Source of the DNA: Nocardioides sp. LHD-245
Lineage (GTDB): Bacteria; Actinomycetota; Actinomycetes; Propionibacteriales; Nocardioidaceae
DNA: 64,000 nt
Reading direction: 5' to 3'
NCBI RefSeq assembly: GCF_030929495.1
Contig: NZ_JAVFWN010000006.1
Span: 62,001-126,000 of the forward strand
Shown: piece by piece, positions 1-12,416 of the stretch
How the letters are laid out: every line of letters starts with the position of its first letter
Position numbering within the stretch: the first letter of the stretch is position 1
Position numbers and translations under genes: made by a program
The notes under the pieces: generated by a model
The model's database searches: none
What the model was told of the DNA's origin: nothing
What the model saw: only the letters and a program-made list of their open reading frames with translations

Positions 1-936
1 CGAGTCGGCGACGTCGTACCCCTCGGCGCGGAGCCCGTCGACCAGTGCGTCCCGCTCGCGGCGCAGGTCCTCGACCTTGCCGAGCAGCTCCGGCGCGTGC
101 CCGAGCGCCGCCAGCGCGACCGCCTGGGTGACGGCGGAGAGGTGGTAGGGCAGCCGCACGACCCGGATCGCGTCGCAGATCTCCGGCGCGGCGGCGAGAT
201 AGCCCAGCCGCAGCCCGGCGCCCGCGAACGCCTTGCTCATCGTGCGGGTCACGACCAGGTTGCGGTACGACGACAGCAGCTCGAGTGCACTCGGGACACC
301 GGTGCGCCGGAACTCGCCGTACGCCTCGTCGACGACAACGATGCCGTTGACGTCATGGTCCCCGGCGGCCTCGCAGAGCATGCCGACCGCGTCGGGCGGC
401 AGCGCCGTCCCGGTCGGGTTGTTGGGACTGGGCAGCAGGATCACGCTCGGCTGCTCGGTCTTGACCAGGTCGCGCGCGGCGTCGAGGTCGAGCGTGAAGT
501 CGTCGGCGCGGCGGCCGGCCACCCAGCGGGTGTTGGTGTCGCGGGCGTACTCGGGGTACATCGAGTAGGTCGGCGCGAAGCTGACCGCCGTGCGCCCCGG
601 GCCGCCGAAGGCCTGCAGCAGCTGCAGCATGATCTCGTTGGACCCGTTGGCCGCCCACACCTGCTCGGGGACGATGCCCGCGGGCGTGTCCTTCGAGAGG
701 TACGCCGCGAGCGCGGTGCGCAGGGCGACGAACTCCCGGTCCGGGTAGCGGTTGAGCGTGACCGCCGCCTCCGCGGCCGCGGTCGCGATGTCCGCGACGC
801 AGGCCGGCGAGGGACCGTAGGGGTTCTCGTTGACGTTGAGCTGGACCGGGACGTCGAGCTGCGGAGCGCCGTAGGGCTCGATGCCGCGCAGCTCGTCGCG
901 CAGCGGCGGCCAGCCGCCGGCGGTGGCTGCGGTCAT
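1..936 (-). CDS. hisC: histidinol-phosphate aminotransferase, 3' end cut by window
   Basis: PLP-dependent aminotransferase that converts imidazole-acetol phosphate and glutamate to histidinol phosphate in histidine biosynthesis. The visible 312 codons begin [18 protein letters not shown] and contain the fold-type I landmarks: NENPYGPSP near the N-terminus, a PNNPTGT loop, [10 protein letters not shown], and the PLP-lysine motif [17 protein letters not shown]. The C-terminal part lies beyond position 1. The ATG at 934-936 overlaps the hisD stop (ATGA), so it is translated directly after hisD in the same transcript. The call is firm; only the substrate could in principle be another aromatic or imidazole keto acid, but the hisD neighbour argues for histidine. 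Confidence 0.95.
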   Translation of the reverse strand, partial: MTAATAGGWPPLRDELRGIEPYGAPQLDVPVQLNVNENPYGPSPACVADIATAAAEAAVTLNRYPDREFVALRTALAAYLSKDTPAGIVPEQVWAANGSNEIMLQLLQAFGGPGRTAVSFAPTYSMYPEYARDTNTRWVAGRRADDFTLDLDAARDLVKTEQPSVILLPSPNNPTGTALPPDAVGMLCEAAGDHDVNGIVVVDEAYGEFRRTGVPSALELLSSYRNLVVTRTMSKAFAGAGLRLGYLAAAPEICDAIRVVRLPYHLSAVTQAVALAALGHAPELLGKVEDLRRERDALVDGLRAEGYDVADS

Positions 937-2255
937 CGCGCGGACCGGACCGTGATGGCCGCCCCGTGACCGGGCAGGTCCTCGGCCTCGGCGAGGGTCA
1001 CCACGTGGGCGGCTACGTCGGCGAGGGCCTGGGCCGAGTAGTCGATGACGTGCACGGACTTGGTGAACGCCCGGACCGAGAGCCCCGAGGAGTGGCAGGC
1101 GCAGCCCGCCGTCGGGAGCACGTGGTTGGACCCGGCGCAGTAGTCGCCGAGGCTGACCGGGGCGTGCGGGCCGACGAAGATCGCGCCCGCGTTGCGGACC
1201 CGGGCCGCCCACGCGGCGGCGTCCTCGGTGTGGATCTCGAGGTGCTCGGCGGCGTAGGCGTTGACGACAGCCAGGCCCTGCTCGAGGTCGCGGACCAGCA
1301 CGATGCCGGACTGCCTGCCGCCGAGCGAGGTCGTGATCCGCTCGCTGTGCTTGGTCGCGGCGACCTGCTGGTCGAGCTCCGCCTCGACCTCGGCGGCCAG
1401 CCGCTCCGAGGTGGTGACGAGGACGGAGGCGGCCAGCGGGTCGTGCTCGGCCTGGCTGATCAGGTCGGCGGCGACATAGGCGGCATTGCCGGTGTCGTCG
1501 GCGAGGATCGCGATCTCGGTGGGACCGGCCTCGGAGTCGATGCCGACCTGGCCCTTGAGGATCCGCTTGGCGGTGACCACCCAGATGTTGCCCGGACCGG
1601 TGACCAGATCAACACGGGCGACGCGCCGGCAGGGATCTGCGTCATTGAGGCCGTAGGCGAACATCGCGATCGCCTGGGCGCCGCCGACGGCGTACACCTC
1701 CTCGACGCCGAGCAGCGCGCAGGCCGCCAGGATGGTCGGGTGGACCGAGCCCCCGAACTCCTTCTGGGGCGGGCTCGCGAGCGCGATCGACTCGACGCCC
1801 GCGGTCTGTGCGGGGACGACGTTCATCAGCACGGACGAGACCAGGGGGGCGAGGCCGCCGGGGACGTAGAGGCCGACCCGGCCGACCGGCACCTTGCGGT
1901 GGGTCACGCGAGCGCCGGGGCCGAGGTCGGTGACGGCGTCCTGCTCCAGCTCGTTGGCACAGGTCGCGCGCAGCCGACGGATCGACTCCTCGAGGCCGGC
2001 CCGGATGTCGGGATCGAGGTTGTCGAGCGCCGCCCGCATCGCGGCCGGCGCGACCCGGATGTCGTCGACGCGCACGCCGTCGAACCTCTCCCCGAACTCC
2101 ACGATCGCGTCCATCCCTCGAGTGCGGACCTCCTCGCAGATCGCATGCACCGCCGGCACCGCAGCCTCGATGTCGAAGTCGGCACGGGGCACTGCTGCGC
2201 GATAGTCGACGTCGGAGGCGGCGTCACGCAGGTCGATGCGGCGGATCAGGGACAT
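933..2255 (-). CDS. hisD: histidinol dehydrogenase
   Basis: Oxidises L-histidinol to L-histidine in two NAD-linked steps; cytoplasmic zinc enzyme and last step of the pathway. The 440-residue product has the usual family length and carries the signature block [34 protein letters not shown], and near the C-terminus [11 protein letters not shown] and [21 protein letters not shown]. It starts [15 protein letters not shown] at an ATG preceded by a TAGAAT -10 hexamer only 6 nt upstream, so its mRNA is probably leaderless. It is first in the operon with hisC and divergent from the LON-domain gene, with 59 bp between starts. Confidence 0.97.
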   Translation of the reverse strand: MSLIRRIDLRDAASDVDYRAAVPRADFDIEAAVPAVHAICEEVRTRGMDAIVEFGERFDGVRVDDIRVAPAAMRAALDNLDPDIRAGLEESIRRLRATCANELEQDAVTDLGPGARVTHRKVPVGRVGLYVPGGLAPLVSSVLMNVVPAQTAGVESIALASPPQKEFGGSVHPTILAACALLGVEEVYAVGGAQAIAMFAYGLNDADPCRRVARVDLVTGPGNIWVVTAKRILKGQVGIDSEAGPTEIAILADDTGNAAYVAADLISQAEHDPLAASVLVTTSERLAAEVEAELDQQVAATKHSERITTSLGGRQSGIVLVRDLEQGLAVVNAYAAEHLEIHTEDAAAWAARVRNAGAIFVGPHAPVSLGDYCAGSNHVLPTAGCACHSSGLSVRAFTKSVHVIDYSAQALADVAAHVVTLAEAEDLPGHGAAITVRSAR

Positions 2256-2261
2256 GCCCCG

Positions 2262-2267
2262 ATTCTA
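2262..2267 (-). promoter_or_regulatory. -10 hexamer TAGAAT of hisD (leaderless)
   Basis: Minus-strand TAGAAT lies 6 nt before the hisD ATG (2255). At this spacing transcription would begin at or next to the start codon, and no Shine-Dalgarno fits between. Confidence 0.6.
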
Positions 2268-2302
2268 CGGGCGTCGGCCGGGCGACCTGTTGCCGGAACC
2301 TC

Positions 2303-2308
2303 TAGGTT
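2303..2308 (+). promoter_or_regulatory. -10 hexamer TAGGTT of the LON-domain gene (leaderless)
   Basis: TAGGTT is followed after 6 nt by the GTG start at 2315. No ribosome-binding site is present, so a leaderless transcript is expected. Confidence 0.6.
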
Positions 2309-2314
2309 GGACAC

Positions 2315-2980
2315 GTGACGGACCGACTCCCGATGTTCCCGCTCAACGCGGTGCTCTATCCGGGGGTCAGCGTGCCGTTGCACGTGTTCGAGGACCGCTA
2401 CCGCGCGCTGATCCATCACCTGCTCCGCACCGACGATCCCTCACGACGCCTGTTCGGGTCGGTCGCGATCCGGGAGGGCTACGAGGTGGGCGACCACGGC
2501 AACCAGTCGCTCTATCGCGTCGGCGTGCGACTGCAGCTGACCGACGTCGAGGCCCGCGCGGACGGCAGCTTCGACATCGTGGCGGTCGGCCGCGACCGGA
2601 TCCAGCTCGACCGGCTACTGACCACCGGCGAATACCCGGTCGGCGAGGTCACGCTGCTGCCGGGCGAGCAGGCCGACGTACCCGAGGGGCTCGCCGAGCA
2701 GGCGCGGGCCACCTTCACCGCCTACCGGCACGTCCTGCGCTCGATCGCCGGCGATCCACTGCAGGGTGAGCTGCCGAGCGATCCGACGTACCTGTCGTGG
2801 ACCCTGGCGGCCTGCACCCCGCTGCCGATGGGCGAGCGACAGCAGCTGCTCGAGGCGTCCGACGCCACGGAGCGGCTGGTGCTGGTCACCGACCTGCTCC
2901 GTGCGGAGCTGCGCGCGATCAATGTGATCACCTCGCTGCCGGCGACCGAGGTGGCCCGCACCCGGTGGTCGCCGAACTGA
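2315..2980 (+). CDS. LON peptidase substrate-binding domain protein
   Basis: A 221-residue protein consisting of the Lon N-terminal (LAN/PUA-like) domain alone, beginning MTDRLPMFPLNAVLYPGVSV and followed by LHVFEDRYRALI, the classic Lon N-domain start. There is no AAA ATPase or protease part, so it is not a protease; its partner or substrate is unknown. The GTG start is set by the TAGGTT -10 box six bases upstream. The stop TGA shares its last base with the ATG of the following YbaK-type gene, so the two are translationally coupled. Confidence 0.85.
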   Translation: MTDRLPMFPLNAVLYPGVSVPLHVFEDRYRALIHHLLRTDDPSRRLFGSVAIREGYEVGDHGNQSLYRVGVRLQLTDVEARADGSFDIVAVGRDRIQLDRLLTTGEYPVGEVTLLPGEQADVPEGLAEQARATFTAYRHVLRSIAGDPLQGELPSDPTYLSWTLAACTPLPMGERQQLLEASDATERLVLVTDLLRAELRAINVITSLPATEVARTRWSPN

Positions 2981-3468
2981 TGGCCCGCCGAAAGCAGTCC
3001 GGCGGCACCCCGGCCACGACCGCGCTGGCGACGGCCGGGGTGGAGTTCCGCATGCACGAGTACGCACACGACGCCCGGGCCGCCTCCTACGGCGAGGAGG
3101 CGGCGGAGGCGATGGGGATCGACCCCGGCCAGGTGTTCAAGACCCTGTTCGCCGACGTCGACGGTGCGCTGGTCGTGGCGGTGGTGCCTGTCAGCGGCCA
3201 GCTCGACCTCAAGGCGCTGGCCCGGTCCGTCGATGGCCGCAAAGCGGTGATGGCCGACCCGAAGGCCGCCGAGCGCGCGACCGGCTATGTCGTCGGCGGG
3301 ATCTCGCCGCTCGGCCAGCGCAAGGCGCATCCGACGGTGATCGACGACACGGCCCTCACCCACGACACCGTGTTCGTGTCGGCGGGGCGGCGCGGCCTGG
3401 AGGTCGAGCTCAGCCCTGCGGAGCTGGTGCGGCTGACGGCGGCGCGGGTCGCGCCGATCCGTCGCTGA
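2980..3468 (+). CDS. ybaK: YbaK/EbsC-type aminoacyl-tRNA deacylase
   Basis: 162-residue trans-editing protein of the YbaK family, expected to hydrolyse mischarged Cys-tRNA(Pro). Visible landmarks are GQVFKTLFADVDG, the catalytic-lysine strand region, VDGRKAVMADPKAAERATGYVVGGI and SPLGQRK, followed by VFVSAGRRGLEVELSP. The start ATG overlaps the stop of the LON-domain gene. The 3' 59 bp overlap the 3' end of the convergent membrane-protein gene. A second YbaK-domain paralog of different subtype lies at 39879-40358. Confidence 0.88.
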   Translation: MARRKQSGGTPATTALATAGVEFRMHEYAHDARAASYGEEAAEAMGIDPGQVFKTLFADVDGALVVAVVPVSGQLDLKALARSVDGRKAVMADPKAAERATGYVVGGISPLGQRKAHPTVIDDTALTHDTVFVSAGRRGLEVELSPAELVRLTAARVAPIRR

Positions 3469-3978
3469 CCCGACCGTCGGTCGGTCCCGCGGTCGGCGCG
3501 GCCGGCAGCGACACCATCAGCACCAGATAGGCCAGCATCGCACCCACCGGCCAGACGAGGTACGGCGTCCAGCCGGCCACATGGAGGTAGCCGGGCAGCT
3601 TGTCTCCCGCCTGGTGGGTCGCGACCAGGGTCGCCGGGTCGGGCGGGCTGAAGGACTCGCCCAGCAGCGTCATCGCCAGCGCGCCCAGGCCGGCGCCGGC
3701 CAGCACCGCGACCACACCCGCGACGGCGTGATGACGCGCGATCCAGCCACCGACCAGGCCCAGCAGCACCGCGAGGGCGAACCCCACCACGACATAGGTC
3801 GCCGTGCCGCTGAAGTCGCGGGCGATGCCCGGGTCGAACGGCTCCGGGTACCAGGCCTTGCCGACCGGGGTGTCGTAGATCTTGCCCGGCGTGGCCGGAC
3901 CCCACCACGTCCACCACAGCCAGCCGCCGGCGGCGCCCAACAGCGCGCCGAGCACGACGGGGACGACGACCGCGCGGC

Positions 3979-3982
<4 letters not shown>
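3410..3982 (-). CDS. membrane protein of unknown function downstream of dnaE
   Basis: 190-residue protein beginning MSRAVVVPVVLGALLGAAGG, with about four membrane segments (residues ~5-25, 60-80, 90-110, 145-165) and an extracytoplasmic loop containing WYPEPFDPG. The Pro/Ala-rich tail is low complexity. It may correspond to the DUF2567 type of membrane protein found near actinobacterial dnaE, but I cannot confirm this. The ATG overlaps the dnaE stop (ATGA), so it is co-translated with dnaE. Its last 59 bp overlap the convergent YbaK gene. Confidence 0.75.
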
Positions 3983-7551
<3,569 letters not shown>

Positions 7552-7646
7552 CGGTGGTTCGGCTCTCCTCAAAGGCTCGGCAAACAAGCGGGAAGGGCGG
7601 TCGCTCGGGGAAGAGAGGACCAGCCTACGTGACACTGATGCCGACC

Positions 7647-8117
7647 CTAGGCCGACCCTCCGACAGATCCGGCCGGCCACTCCATCCGCAGATCGGGGGC
7701 CCGCTCCTCGTTCTGTGAGCCGTCGGTGTGCTCCCGCTCGACCAGGCCACGGGCCGCGTAGAACGCCCGCGCGGGGACGTTCTGCTCGAAGACCCACAGG
7801 CTGAATCCGTCCGGGTGCCGGGCCTTGACGAGGTCGAGCAGCAGGCCGCCGACGCCGCCGCCCTGGTGAGCCGGGTCGACGTACAGGTCGTTGAGCCAGG
7901 TGCGGGTGAACCGGGCGTAGCCGACCACACGGCCGCCGGACTCGGCGACCCAGTTCTCGGCCGCGCCGAAGTGCGCGGCCAGGTAGGCGCGGACCTCCGA
8001 CGGGGCATGGATCCCCGGCGGCATCGGTGCCGCCGCGCGGGCGGCGAGCTGGACCGTCGTGATCGCGGGGATGTCGGCCGGCGTCGCCGGCCGGAGCTGC
8101 AGGTCAGTGGCTGTCAC
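7647..8117 (-). CDS. GNAT-family N-acetyltransferase
   Basis: 156-residue GCN5-type acetyltransferase; substrate unknown. After the GTG start it reads [18 protein letters not shown], typical of the GNAT N-terminus, then [19 protein letters not shown], which is the acetyl-CoA pyrophosphate loop (motif A, Q-x-x-G-x-G/A), and [20 protein letters not shown] (motif B). The GTG at 8115-8117 overlaps the end of the RluA-type gene by 14 nt, indicating co-expression. Confidence 0.85.
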   Translation of the reverse strand: MTATDLQLRPATPADIPAITTVQLAARAAAPMPPGIHAPSEVRAYLAAHFGAAENWVAESGGRVVGYARFTRTWLNDLYVDPAHQGGGVGGLLLDLVKARHPDGFSLWVFEQNVPARAFYAARGLVEREHTDGSQNEERAPDLRMEWPAGSVGGSA

Positions 8118-9042
8118 GGATGACGTCGAGGGCACGGGCCAGGTCGTCGGGGTACGACGACTCGTAGGTGACGTAGCCACCGTCGGGGTGCTCGAACCCG
8201 AGCTTGACGGCGTGCAGCCACTGGCGCTCGAGGCCGACGCGGCGGGCCAGCGCCGGGTCCGCACCGTAGGTGAGGTCACCGACGCACGGATGCTTGAGCG
8301 CGCTCATGTGGACCCGGATCTGATGGGTCCGTCCGGTCTCGAGGTGGATCTGGAGCAGGCTCGCGAACCGGTGCGCCTCGAGCGTCTCGTAGTGGGTGAC
8401 GCTGTGCCGTCCGTCGTCCATGACCGCGAACTTGTAGTCGAAGCGCGGGTGCCGGCCGATCGGGGCGTCGATCGTGCCCTCGTGCGGGTCCGGGTGCCCC
8501 TGGACCAGCGCGTGATAGGTCTTGTCGACCGTACGCTGGCGGAAGGCGTTCTTGAGGATCGAGTACGCGTACTCGGACTTGGCGATCACCATCACGCCCG
8601 AGGTGCCGACGTCGAGGCGCTGGACGATGCCCTCACGCTCCTTGGCCCCGGACGTGGAGATCCGGAAGCCGGCGCCGGCGAGGTGCCCGACCACGGTCTG
8701 CCCGCGCCAGCCCGGCGACGGGTGCACGGCCACGCCGACCGGCTTGTCGATCACCACGATCGCGTCGTCGTCGTGGATGATCTTGATGCCCTCGACGATC
8801 TCCGGCACCACCTCGAGCGGGTCGGCCTCGGCGGGGATGGACACGTCGAGGACGGAGCCGCCGAGGACCCGGTCGCTCTTGCCGCCGACCGGCGCGCCGT
8901 CGAGGGACACGAGGTCCTGCGCGACCAGCTCCGCCGCGCGGGTGCGGGACACCCCGAAGAGCTGCGCCATGACGACGTCGACCCGCTCCCCGTCGAGGCT
9001 GTCGGGGACCGGCAGGCTGCGGTGGTCGGCCGCGCCGCTCAC
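8104..9042 (-). CDS. RluA/RluD-family 23S rRNA pseudouridine synthase
   Basis: 312-residue pseudouridine synthase: an S4 RNA-binding domain in residues ~15-75 ([20 protein letters not shown]), then the catalytic domain with [14 protein letters not shown] and the catalytic-aspartate motif [19 protein letters not shown]. The usual HRLD is QRLD here; the catalytic Asp is retained. [21 protein letters not shown] closes the fold. The start overlaps the lspA stop by 4 nt, the usual actinobacterial lspA-rluD pair. RluD-type specificity for helix 69 is inferred from the neighbour. Confidence 0.9.
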   Translation of the reverse strand: MSGAADHRSLPVPDSLDGERVDVVMAQLFGVSRTRAAELVAQDLVSLDGAPVGGKSDRVLGGSVLDVSIPAEADPLEVVPEIVEGIKIIHDDDAIVVIDKPVGVAVHPSPGWRGQTVVGHLAGAGFRISTSGAKEREGIVQRLDVGTSGVMVIAKSEYAYSILKNAFRQRTVDKTYHALVQGHPDPHEGTIDAPIGRHPRFDYKFAVMDDGRHSVTHYETLEAHRFASLLQIHLETGRTHQIRVHMSALKHPCVGDLTYGADPALARRVGLERQWLHAVKLGFEHPDGGYVTYESSYPDDLARALDVIRDSH

Positions 9043-9644
9043 TGCTCCTCCTCGGCGTCCTCGGTCCCCCGCGGCTGCGTCGCGCGGGCGTCGACCCGGG
9101 AGCCGTCGAGGTTCACACCGCGCAGCACCTGCAGGAGGATCAGGCCCACACCGACGTTGATGCAGATGTCGGCCACGTTGAAGACCGGCCAGTTCGGCAG
9201 CATCAGGAAGTCGACCACGTGTCCACGGAACGGGGCCGGGTCACGGAACAGCCGGTCGATCAGGTTGCCGTCGATGCCGGCGAGCAGGAGCCCCAGGCCC
9301 ACGGCCCAGACCGGGCTGGCGACGCGCCGGCTGACCCAGAGCACCACCAGCGTCGCCGTACAGGCCAGGCAGGCGATGGCGACGGTGAAGCGGGTCCCCA
9401 GGCTGAACGCCGCACCGGGGTTGTAGGTCAGGTGCAGCTGCAACAGCTCCCCGACCACCTCGACGTCGGGCTCACCGGTGAGGTGGCGGACCGCCAACAC
9501 CTTCGCGATCTGGTCGATCGCGACCATGACCACCGCGACCGCGATGAAGAGCAGCCAGCTCCGCGGACGGACGAGGAAGCCTGATCCGGTCCCTGCCGGT
9601 CCGTCGTCGCGGTGGTCTACCGGCGTTCCTCGCGCTGCTTGCAT
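9039..9644 (-). CDS. lspA: lipoprotein signal peptidase (signal peptidase II)
   Basis: Membrane aspartyl protease that cleaves the signal peptide of prolipoproteins after diacylglyceryl transfer. The 201-residue product has four membrane segments and the family motifs [18 protein letters not shown] and the two catalytic aspartates in [19 protein letters not shown]. It has extended hydrophilic N- and C-tails. The ATG at 9642-9644 ([14 protein letters not shown]) overlaps the DksA-type gene end by 28 nt; no closer ATG or GTG exists before the first membrane helix. A likely client is the lipoprotein hydrolase at 55728-57080. Confidence 0.93.
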   Translation of the reverse strand: MQAARGTPVDHRDDGPAGTGSGFLVRPRSWLLFIAVAVVMVAIDQIAKVLAVRHLTGEPDVEVVGELLQLHLTYNPGAAFSLGTRFTVAIACLACTATLVVLWVSRRVASPVWAVGLGLLLAGIDGNLIDRLFRDPAPFRGHVVDFLMLPNWPVFNVADICINVGVGLILLQVLRGVNLDGSRVDARATQPRGTEDAEEEQ

Positions 9645-10621
9645 GTCAGGCACAGTGTGGCACGCGGGAAGGCCATCAGCCGCATCTTCCCGATCGGATT
9701 GCCGCAGGACTCGCACACGCCGTACGTGCCGTCGTCGATGCGGGCCAGGGCCCGGTCGATCTGGGCCACCTTCTCCCGCTCGTGGTTGAGGACCGTGAGC
9801 TCGTGGTCGCGCTCGAAGCTGGTCGCGCCGAGGTCGGCCTGGTCCTGACCGGCGCCGTCACCGGAGTCACGCAGCAGGCCGCTCAGGTCAGCTTCCTGCT
9901 CCTCGAGGATCCGAGCACTCGCCTCGCGCTGCTCGTGGAGCTCGGCGAGCACCTCGGCGAGCTCCGCGGCCGACCAGGCGTCCTCGTGGTCCAGGACGAC
10001 CAGGGACGCGGGGGTGGCCCTCGTGGCGGAGGTCTTCTTCGTGGGAGTCGCCTTCTTCGTCGGAGTCACCTTCTTCGTCGGGGCTGCCTTCTTGGCCGGG
10101 GCTGCCTTCTTGGCCGGGGCTGCCTTCTTGGCCGGGGCTGCCTTCTTGGCCGGGGCTGCCTTCTTCGCCGGGGCTGCCTTCTTCGCCGGGGCTGCCTTCT
10201 TCGCCGGGGCTGCCTTCTTGGCCGGGGCTGCCTTCTTCGCGGGGGCTGCCTTCTTCGCGGGGGCTGCCTTCTTGGCCGGGGCTGCCTTCTTGGCCGGGGC
10301 CGCCTTCTTGGCCGGGGCCGCCTTCTTGGCCGGGGCTGCCTTCTTCGCGGGGGCTGCCTTCTTGGCCGGGGCTGCCTTCTTCGCGGGGGCTGCCTTCTTC
10401 GCGGGGGCTGCCTTCTTCGCGGGGGCTGCCTTCTTCGCGGGGGCCGCCTTCTTCGCGGGGGCCGCCTTCTTCGCGGGGGCCGCCTTCTTGGCCGGGGCCG
10501 CCTTCTTCGCGGGGGCCGCCTTCTTCGCCGGGGCCGAGGCCGCTGCCTTCCCTGGGCGGATGATCTTCCGGGCGGCGGAAGCGGCCTGACCGGCCAACGA
10601 CTTCTTCGTGCTGCGGGCCAT
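9617..10621 (-). CDS. DksA/TraR-type zinc-finger protein with 25-unit PAKKAA basic tail
   Basis: 334 residues. The C-terminal ~110 residues form a DksA/TraR domain: a coiled-coil with FERDHELTVLNHEREKVAQI and a four-cysteine zinc finger, CESCGNPIGKMRL through [14 protein letters not shown]. The N-terminal half is a block of 25 nearly perfect PAKKAA hexapeptides (18-bp units) followed by three PTKK variants, a histone-H1-like DNA- or RNA-binding tail. The start MARSTKKSLAGQAASAARK was chosen because the longer open frame 5' of it encodes no recognisable protein. The DksA part suggests RNA polymerase binding; the tail suggests nucleic-acid association (inference). Confidence 0.85.
   Translation of the reverse strand: MARSTKKSLAGQAASAARKIIRPGKAAASAPAKKAAPAKKAAPAKKAAPAKKAAPAKKAAPAKKAAPAKKAAPAKKAAPAKKAAPAKKAAPAKKAAPAKKAAPAKKAAPAKKAAPAKKAAPAKKAAPAKKAAPAKKAAPAKKAAPAKKAAPAKKAAPAKKAAPAKKAAPAKKAAPAKKAAPTKKVTPTKKATPTKKTSATRATPASLVVLDHEDAWSAAELAEVLAELHEQREASARILEEQEADLSGLLRDSGDGAGQDQADLGATSFERDHELTVLNHEREKVAQIDRALARIDDGTYGVCESCGNPIGKMRLMAFPRATLCLTCKQREERR
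10080..10530 (-). repeat. 18-bp coding tandem repeat (25 PAKKAA units)
   Basis: Eighteen-bp units encoding Pro-Ala-Lys-Lys-Ala-Ala, counted as 25 by the phase of the GCC-TTC-TT core between 10086 and 10520. Units differ mainly at two synonymous sites (GGCC/CGCG/CGCC), a patchwork typical of unequal crossing-over or slippage within a coding minisatellite. Confidence 0.95.
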
Positions 10622-10741
10622 GAAGGACTCCTCAAGGGCGGCAACCCACGCGCCAGCGAGCGATGGGCGTGCTGCGGAGGGTAGCGGGTGCAGCGAGACG
10701 GTCCAAGCAGCCACACCGCGCGGGCGGTCCCCTGAAACGGC

Positions 10742-10778
10742 GAGACCGGCCGGCCCGCTGAGCGGGCCGACCGGTCTC
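10742..10778 (-). terminator. strong hairpin downstream of divIVA
   Basis: A 17-bp GC-rich stem with one mismatch and a 3-nt loop (arms starting GAGACCGGCCGGCCCGC) lies 30 nt after the divIVA stop and before the dksA-type start. No clear T-tract follows, as is common in high-GC actinobacteria. Confidence 0.75.
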
Positions 10779-10808
10779 ATCGAGCAGTCAGCAGGGTGAG
10801 CCGGTGGC

Positions 10809-11588
10809 TCAGGCCTCCTCCTCGCCGAGGATGGAGCGCAGCCGCTTGGGCGCCGGCGTCTCCTCGACGGGTGCCAGGGTGTCGCCCGGCGTCTGCAGCG
10901 ACTCGAGCTGCTGGGTGAAGTAGCTCTTGAGGCGGGAACGGTACTCGCGCTCGAAGGAGCGCAGGGTCTCCACCTCGGCCGAGAGCTTGTCACGCTCCTT
11001 CTCGAGGTCGCCGAAGAGCTGGGCGCGGCGCTCGGCGGTCTCGGCGTCGAGCATCTCGGCACGGGTCCGGGCGTCGGACTCGAGGCGGTCGGACTTGATC
11101 TTGGCCTCGGAGGCGAGGCGGTCGGACTTGGTCCGGGCCTCGCCGACGATCTTGTCGGCCTCGTTCTTGGCGTCCTCGACGAGCTCGTCGGCGTTGCGGG
11201 TCGCGATCTCGAGGAGCCGGGCCGCGGCGTTCGACGCCTCGGGAACGGTCTCGACGCGGATCGTCTCGACACCGCCGGTCGCGGCGGGGACGGGCACGGG
11301 AGCTGCGACGACGGGCTCGACCGGAGCGGGGATCTCGACGGGGGCCGGCGGCTCCGGAACGATCTCCGGCACGGGCGCCAGCTGCGTCGGCGCGTCGAAC
11401 GTCGCGGACGACGTACCGGCCTGCGCAGCGGCGAGCTTCGCGCGGAGGTCGTCGTTCTCCTGGGTCAGGCGAGCGAGCTCGGCCTCCACCTCGTCAAGGA
11501 ACTGGTCGACCTCGCCCATGTCGTAGCCCTCGCGCAGCCGAACCGGCGTAAAGCGCTTGTTGCTCACGTCCTCAGGCGTCAGGGGCAT
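10809..11588 (-). CDS. wag31: DivIVA/Wag31 polar growth and septum-site protein
   Basis: 259-residue DivIVA-domain protein that binds curved membrane at poles and septa and organises polar cell-wall growth in actinobacteria. The N-terminal domain reads LTPEDVSNKRFTPVRLREGYDMGEVDQFLDEV; after a Pro/Ala/Val-rich linker (~80-115) comes a long heptad coiled-coil rich in DEAK repeats (residues ~125-225), ending in a short tail with LRSILGEEEA. It is at the end of the dcw region, as in other actinobacteria, and followed by a strong hairpin. Confidence 0.93.
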   Translation of the reverse strand: MPLTPEDVSNKRFTPVRLREGYDMGEVDQFLDEVEAELARLTQENDDLRAKLAAAQAGTSSATFDAPTQLAPVPEIVPEPPAPVEIPAPVEPVVAAPVPVPAATGGVETIRVETVPEASNAAARLLEIATRNADELVEDAKNEADKIVGEARTKSDRLASEAKIKSDRLESDARTRAEMLDAETAERRAQLFGDLEKERDKLSAEVETLRSFEREYRSRLKSYFTQQLESLQTPGDTLAPVEETPAPKRLRSILGEEEA

Positions 11589-11731
11589 GACCTCACCAAT
11601 CTATGCAGAGAAACTTCGACAGTATGCCTTCACGAACCATAGCGCTTGCACGGGCGAGGGCGGCATCCGCGGCCCGCGCGTGGAACTCGGTCCGGACCGG
11701 TGGTCTGGTGACCACGGGCGTCACAGCAGTA

Positions 11732-12025
11732 TCACAGGAGCAGTGCCGAGCGGTTCACGGAAAGCAGGACGTAGGCCAGGATCATCACCAGGATGAAGCT
11801 GATGTCCAGGGCGAAGTTGCCGATCCGGATCGGCTTGATCACCTTGCGCAGACCGTTGATCGGCGGGTCCGTGACGGTGTAGGCCAACTCCAGGAAGACC
11901 AGCACCGGCCCCCGCGGCTCCCAGGCCCGCGCGAACACCTGGACCCAGTCGGTGATGAAGCGCACCCACAGGAACGCGATGAAGGCGAACAGCACGCCCT
12001 CGATGATCCAGCCGACAGTCGTCAC
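11732..12025 (-). CDS. YggT-family membrane protein
   Basis: 97-residue protein with two YggT-type hydrophobic segments, containing FITDWVQVF and the family loop TDPPINGLRKVIKPIRIG, then ALDISFILVMILAYVLL. YggT proteins lie between sepF and divIVA in actinobacterial and cyanobacterial division clusters; their role is unresolved. The GTG at 12023-12025 sits 6 nt after a TAGGTT -10 hexamer, so it is probably made from its own leaderless transcript despite the cluster. Confidence 0.9.
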   Translation of the reverse strand: MTTVGWIIEGVLFAFIAFLWVRFITDWVQVFARAWEPRGPVLVFLELAYTVTDPPINGLRKVIKPIRIGNFALDISFILVMILAYVLLSVNRSALLL

Positions 12026-12031
12026 ACCGAA

Positions 12032-12037
12032 AACCTA
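12032..12037 (-). promoter_or_regulatory. -10 hexamer TAGGTT of yggT (leaderless)
   Basis: Minus-strand TAGGTT, 6 nt before the GTG start at 12025. Confidence 0.6.
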
Positions 12038-12133
12038 CCGGGTGCGCCGCCGATACACGCAGCGCCCACCGGCGTCTCGCGCCGGTTGCACCGAGACTCG
12101 CCTCGGACCCGTGTTGCCGCCAAGCGAAGGTGT

Positions 12134-12256
12134 GACCTACGCAAGGCAACTGCGTGGCCGGCAGCGTGTCGCCCGCGCGGAGCGCATCGAGTGTGGCCCG
12201 CGGTCCGAGCGCAGCGAGGACCGTGCGGCCTCACTCGATCGGCGACACGCTCGGCC
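12134..12256. repeat. palindromic repeat element, copy 1
   Basis: 123 bp, identical to 12292-12414. It folds back on itself: an outer 11-bp stem AGCGTGTCGCC/GGCGACACGCT, a middle stem ATCGAGTG/CACTCGAT and an inner stem CGGTCC/GGACCG around an 11-nt loop. It lies in the 391-bp gap between yggT and sepF, which contains nothing else apart from the yggT promoter. Confidence 0.9.
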
Positions 12257-12291
12257 CACCCAGACTCCGTCTTACCGCCAGGCGAAGGGTG

Positions 12292-12414
12292 GACCTACGC
12301 AAGGCAACTGCGTGGCCGGCAGCGTGTCGCCCGCGCGGAGCGCATCGAGTGTGGCCCGCGGTCCGAGCGCAGCGAGGACCGTGCGGCCTCACTCGATCGG
12401 CGACACGCTCGGCC
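12292..12414. repeat. palindromic repeat element, copy 2 (exact duplicate)
   Basis: Exact 123-bp direct repeat of 12134-12256 at an offset of 158 bp. Its right end is 2 bp from the sepF stop codon (12417-12419), so on the sepF transcript the hairpin begins immediately after the stop. Confidence 0.9.
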
Positions 12415-12416
12415 GA

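Noticed and set aside
10080..10530. CRISPR-like periodic array
   Set aside because: Units are contiguous 18-bp coding repeats without unique spacers; the 12-bp array at 55641 is likewise spacer-free and no cas genes are near.
10014..10589. hydrophobic repeat protein (AAFLAG units) on the plus strand
   Set aside because: It is the reverse complement of the PAKKAA coding repeat; the minus-strand frame ends in a genuine DksA zinc finger.
12026..12416. ORFs across the yggT-sepF gap (both strands)
   Set aside because: They translate the palindromic repeat; duplicate halves give the same peptide and no coding signal.
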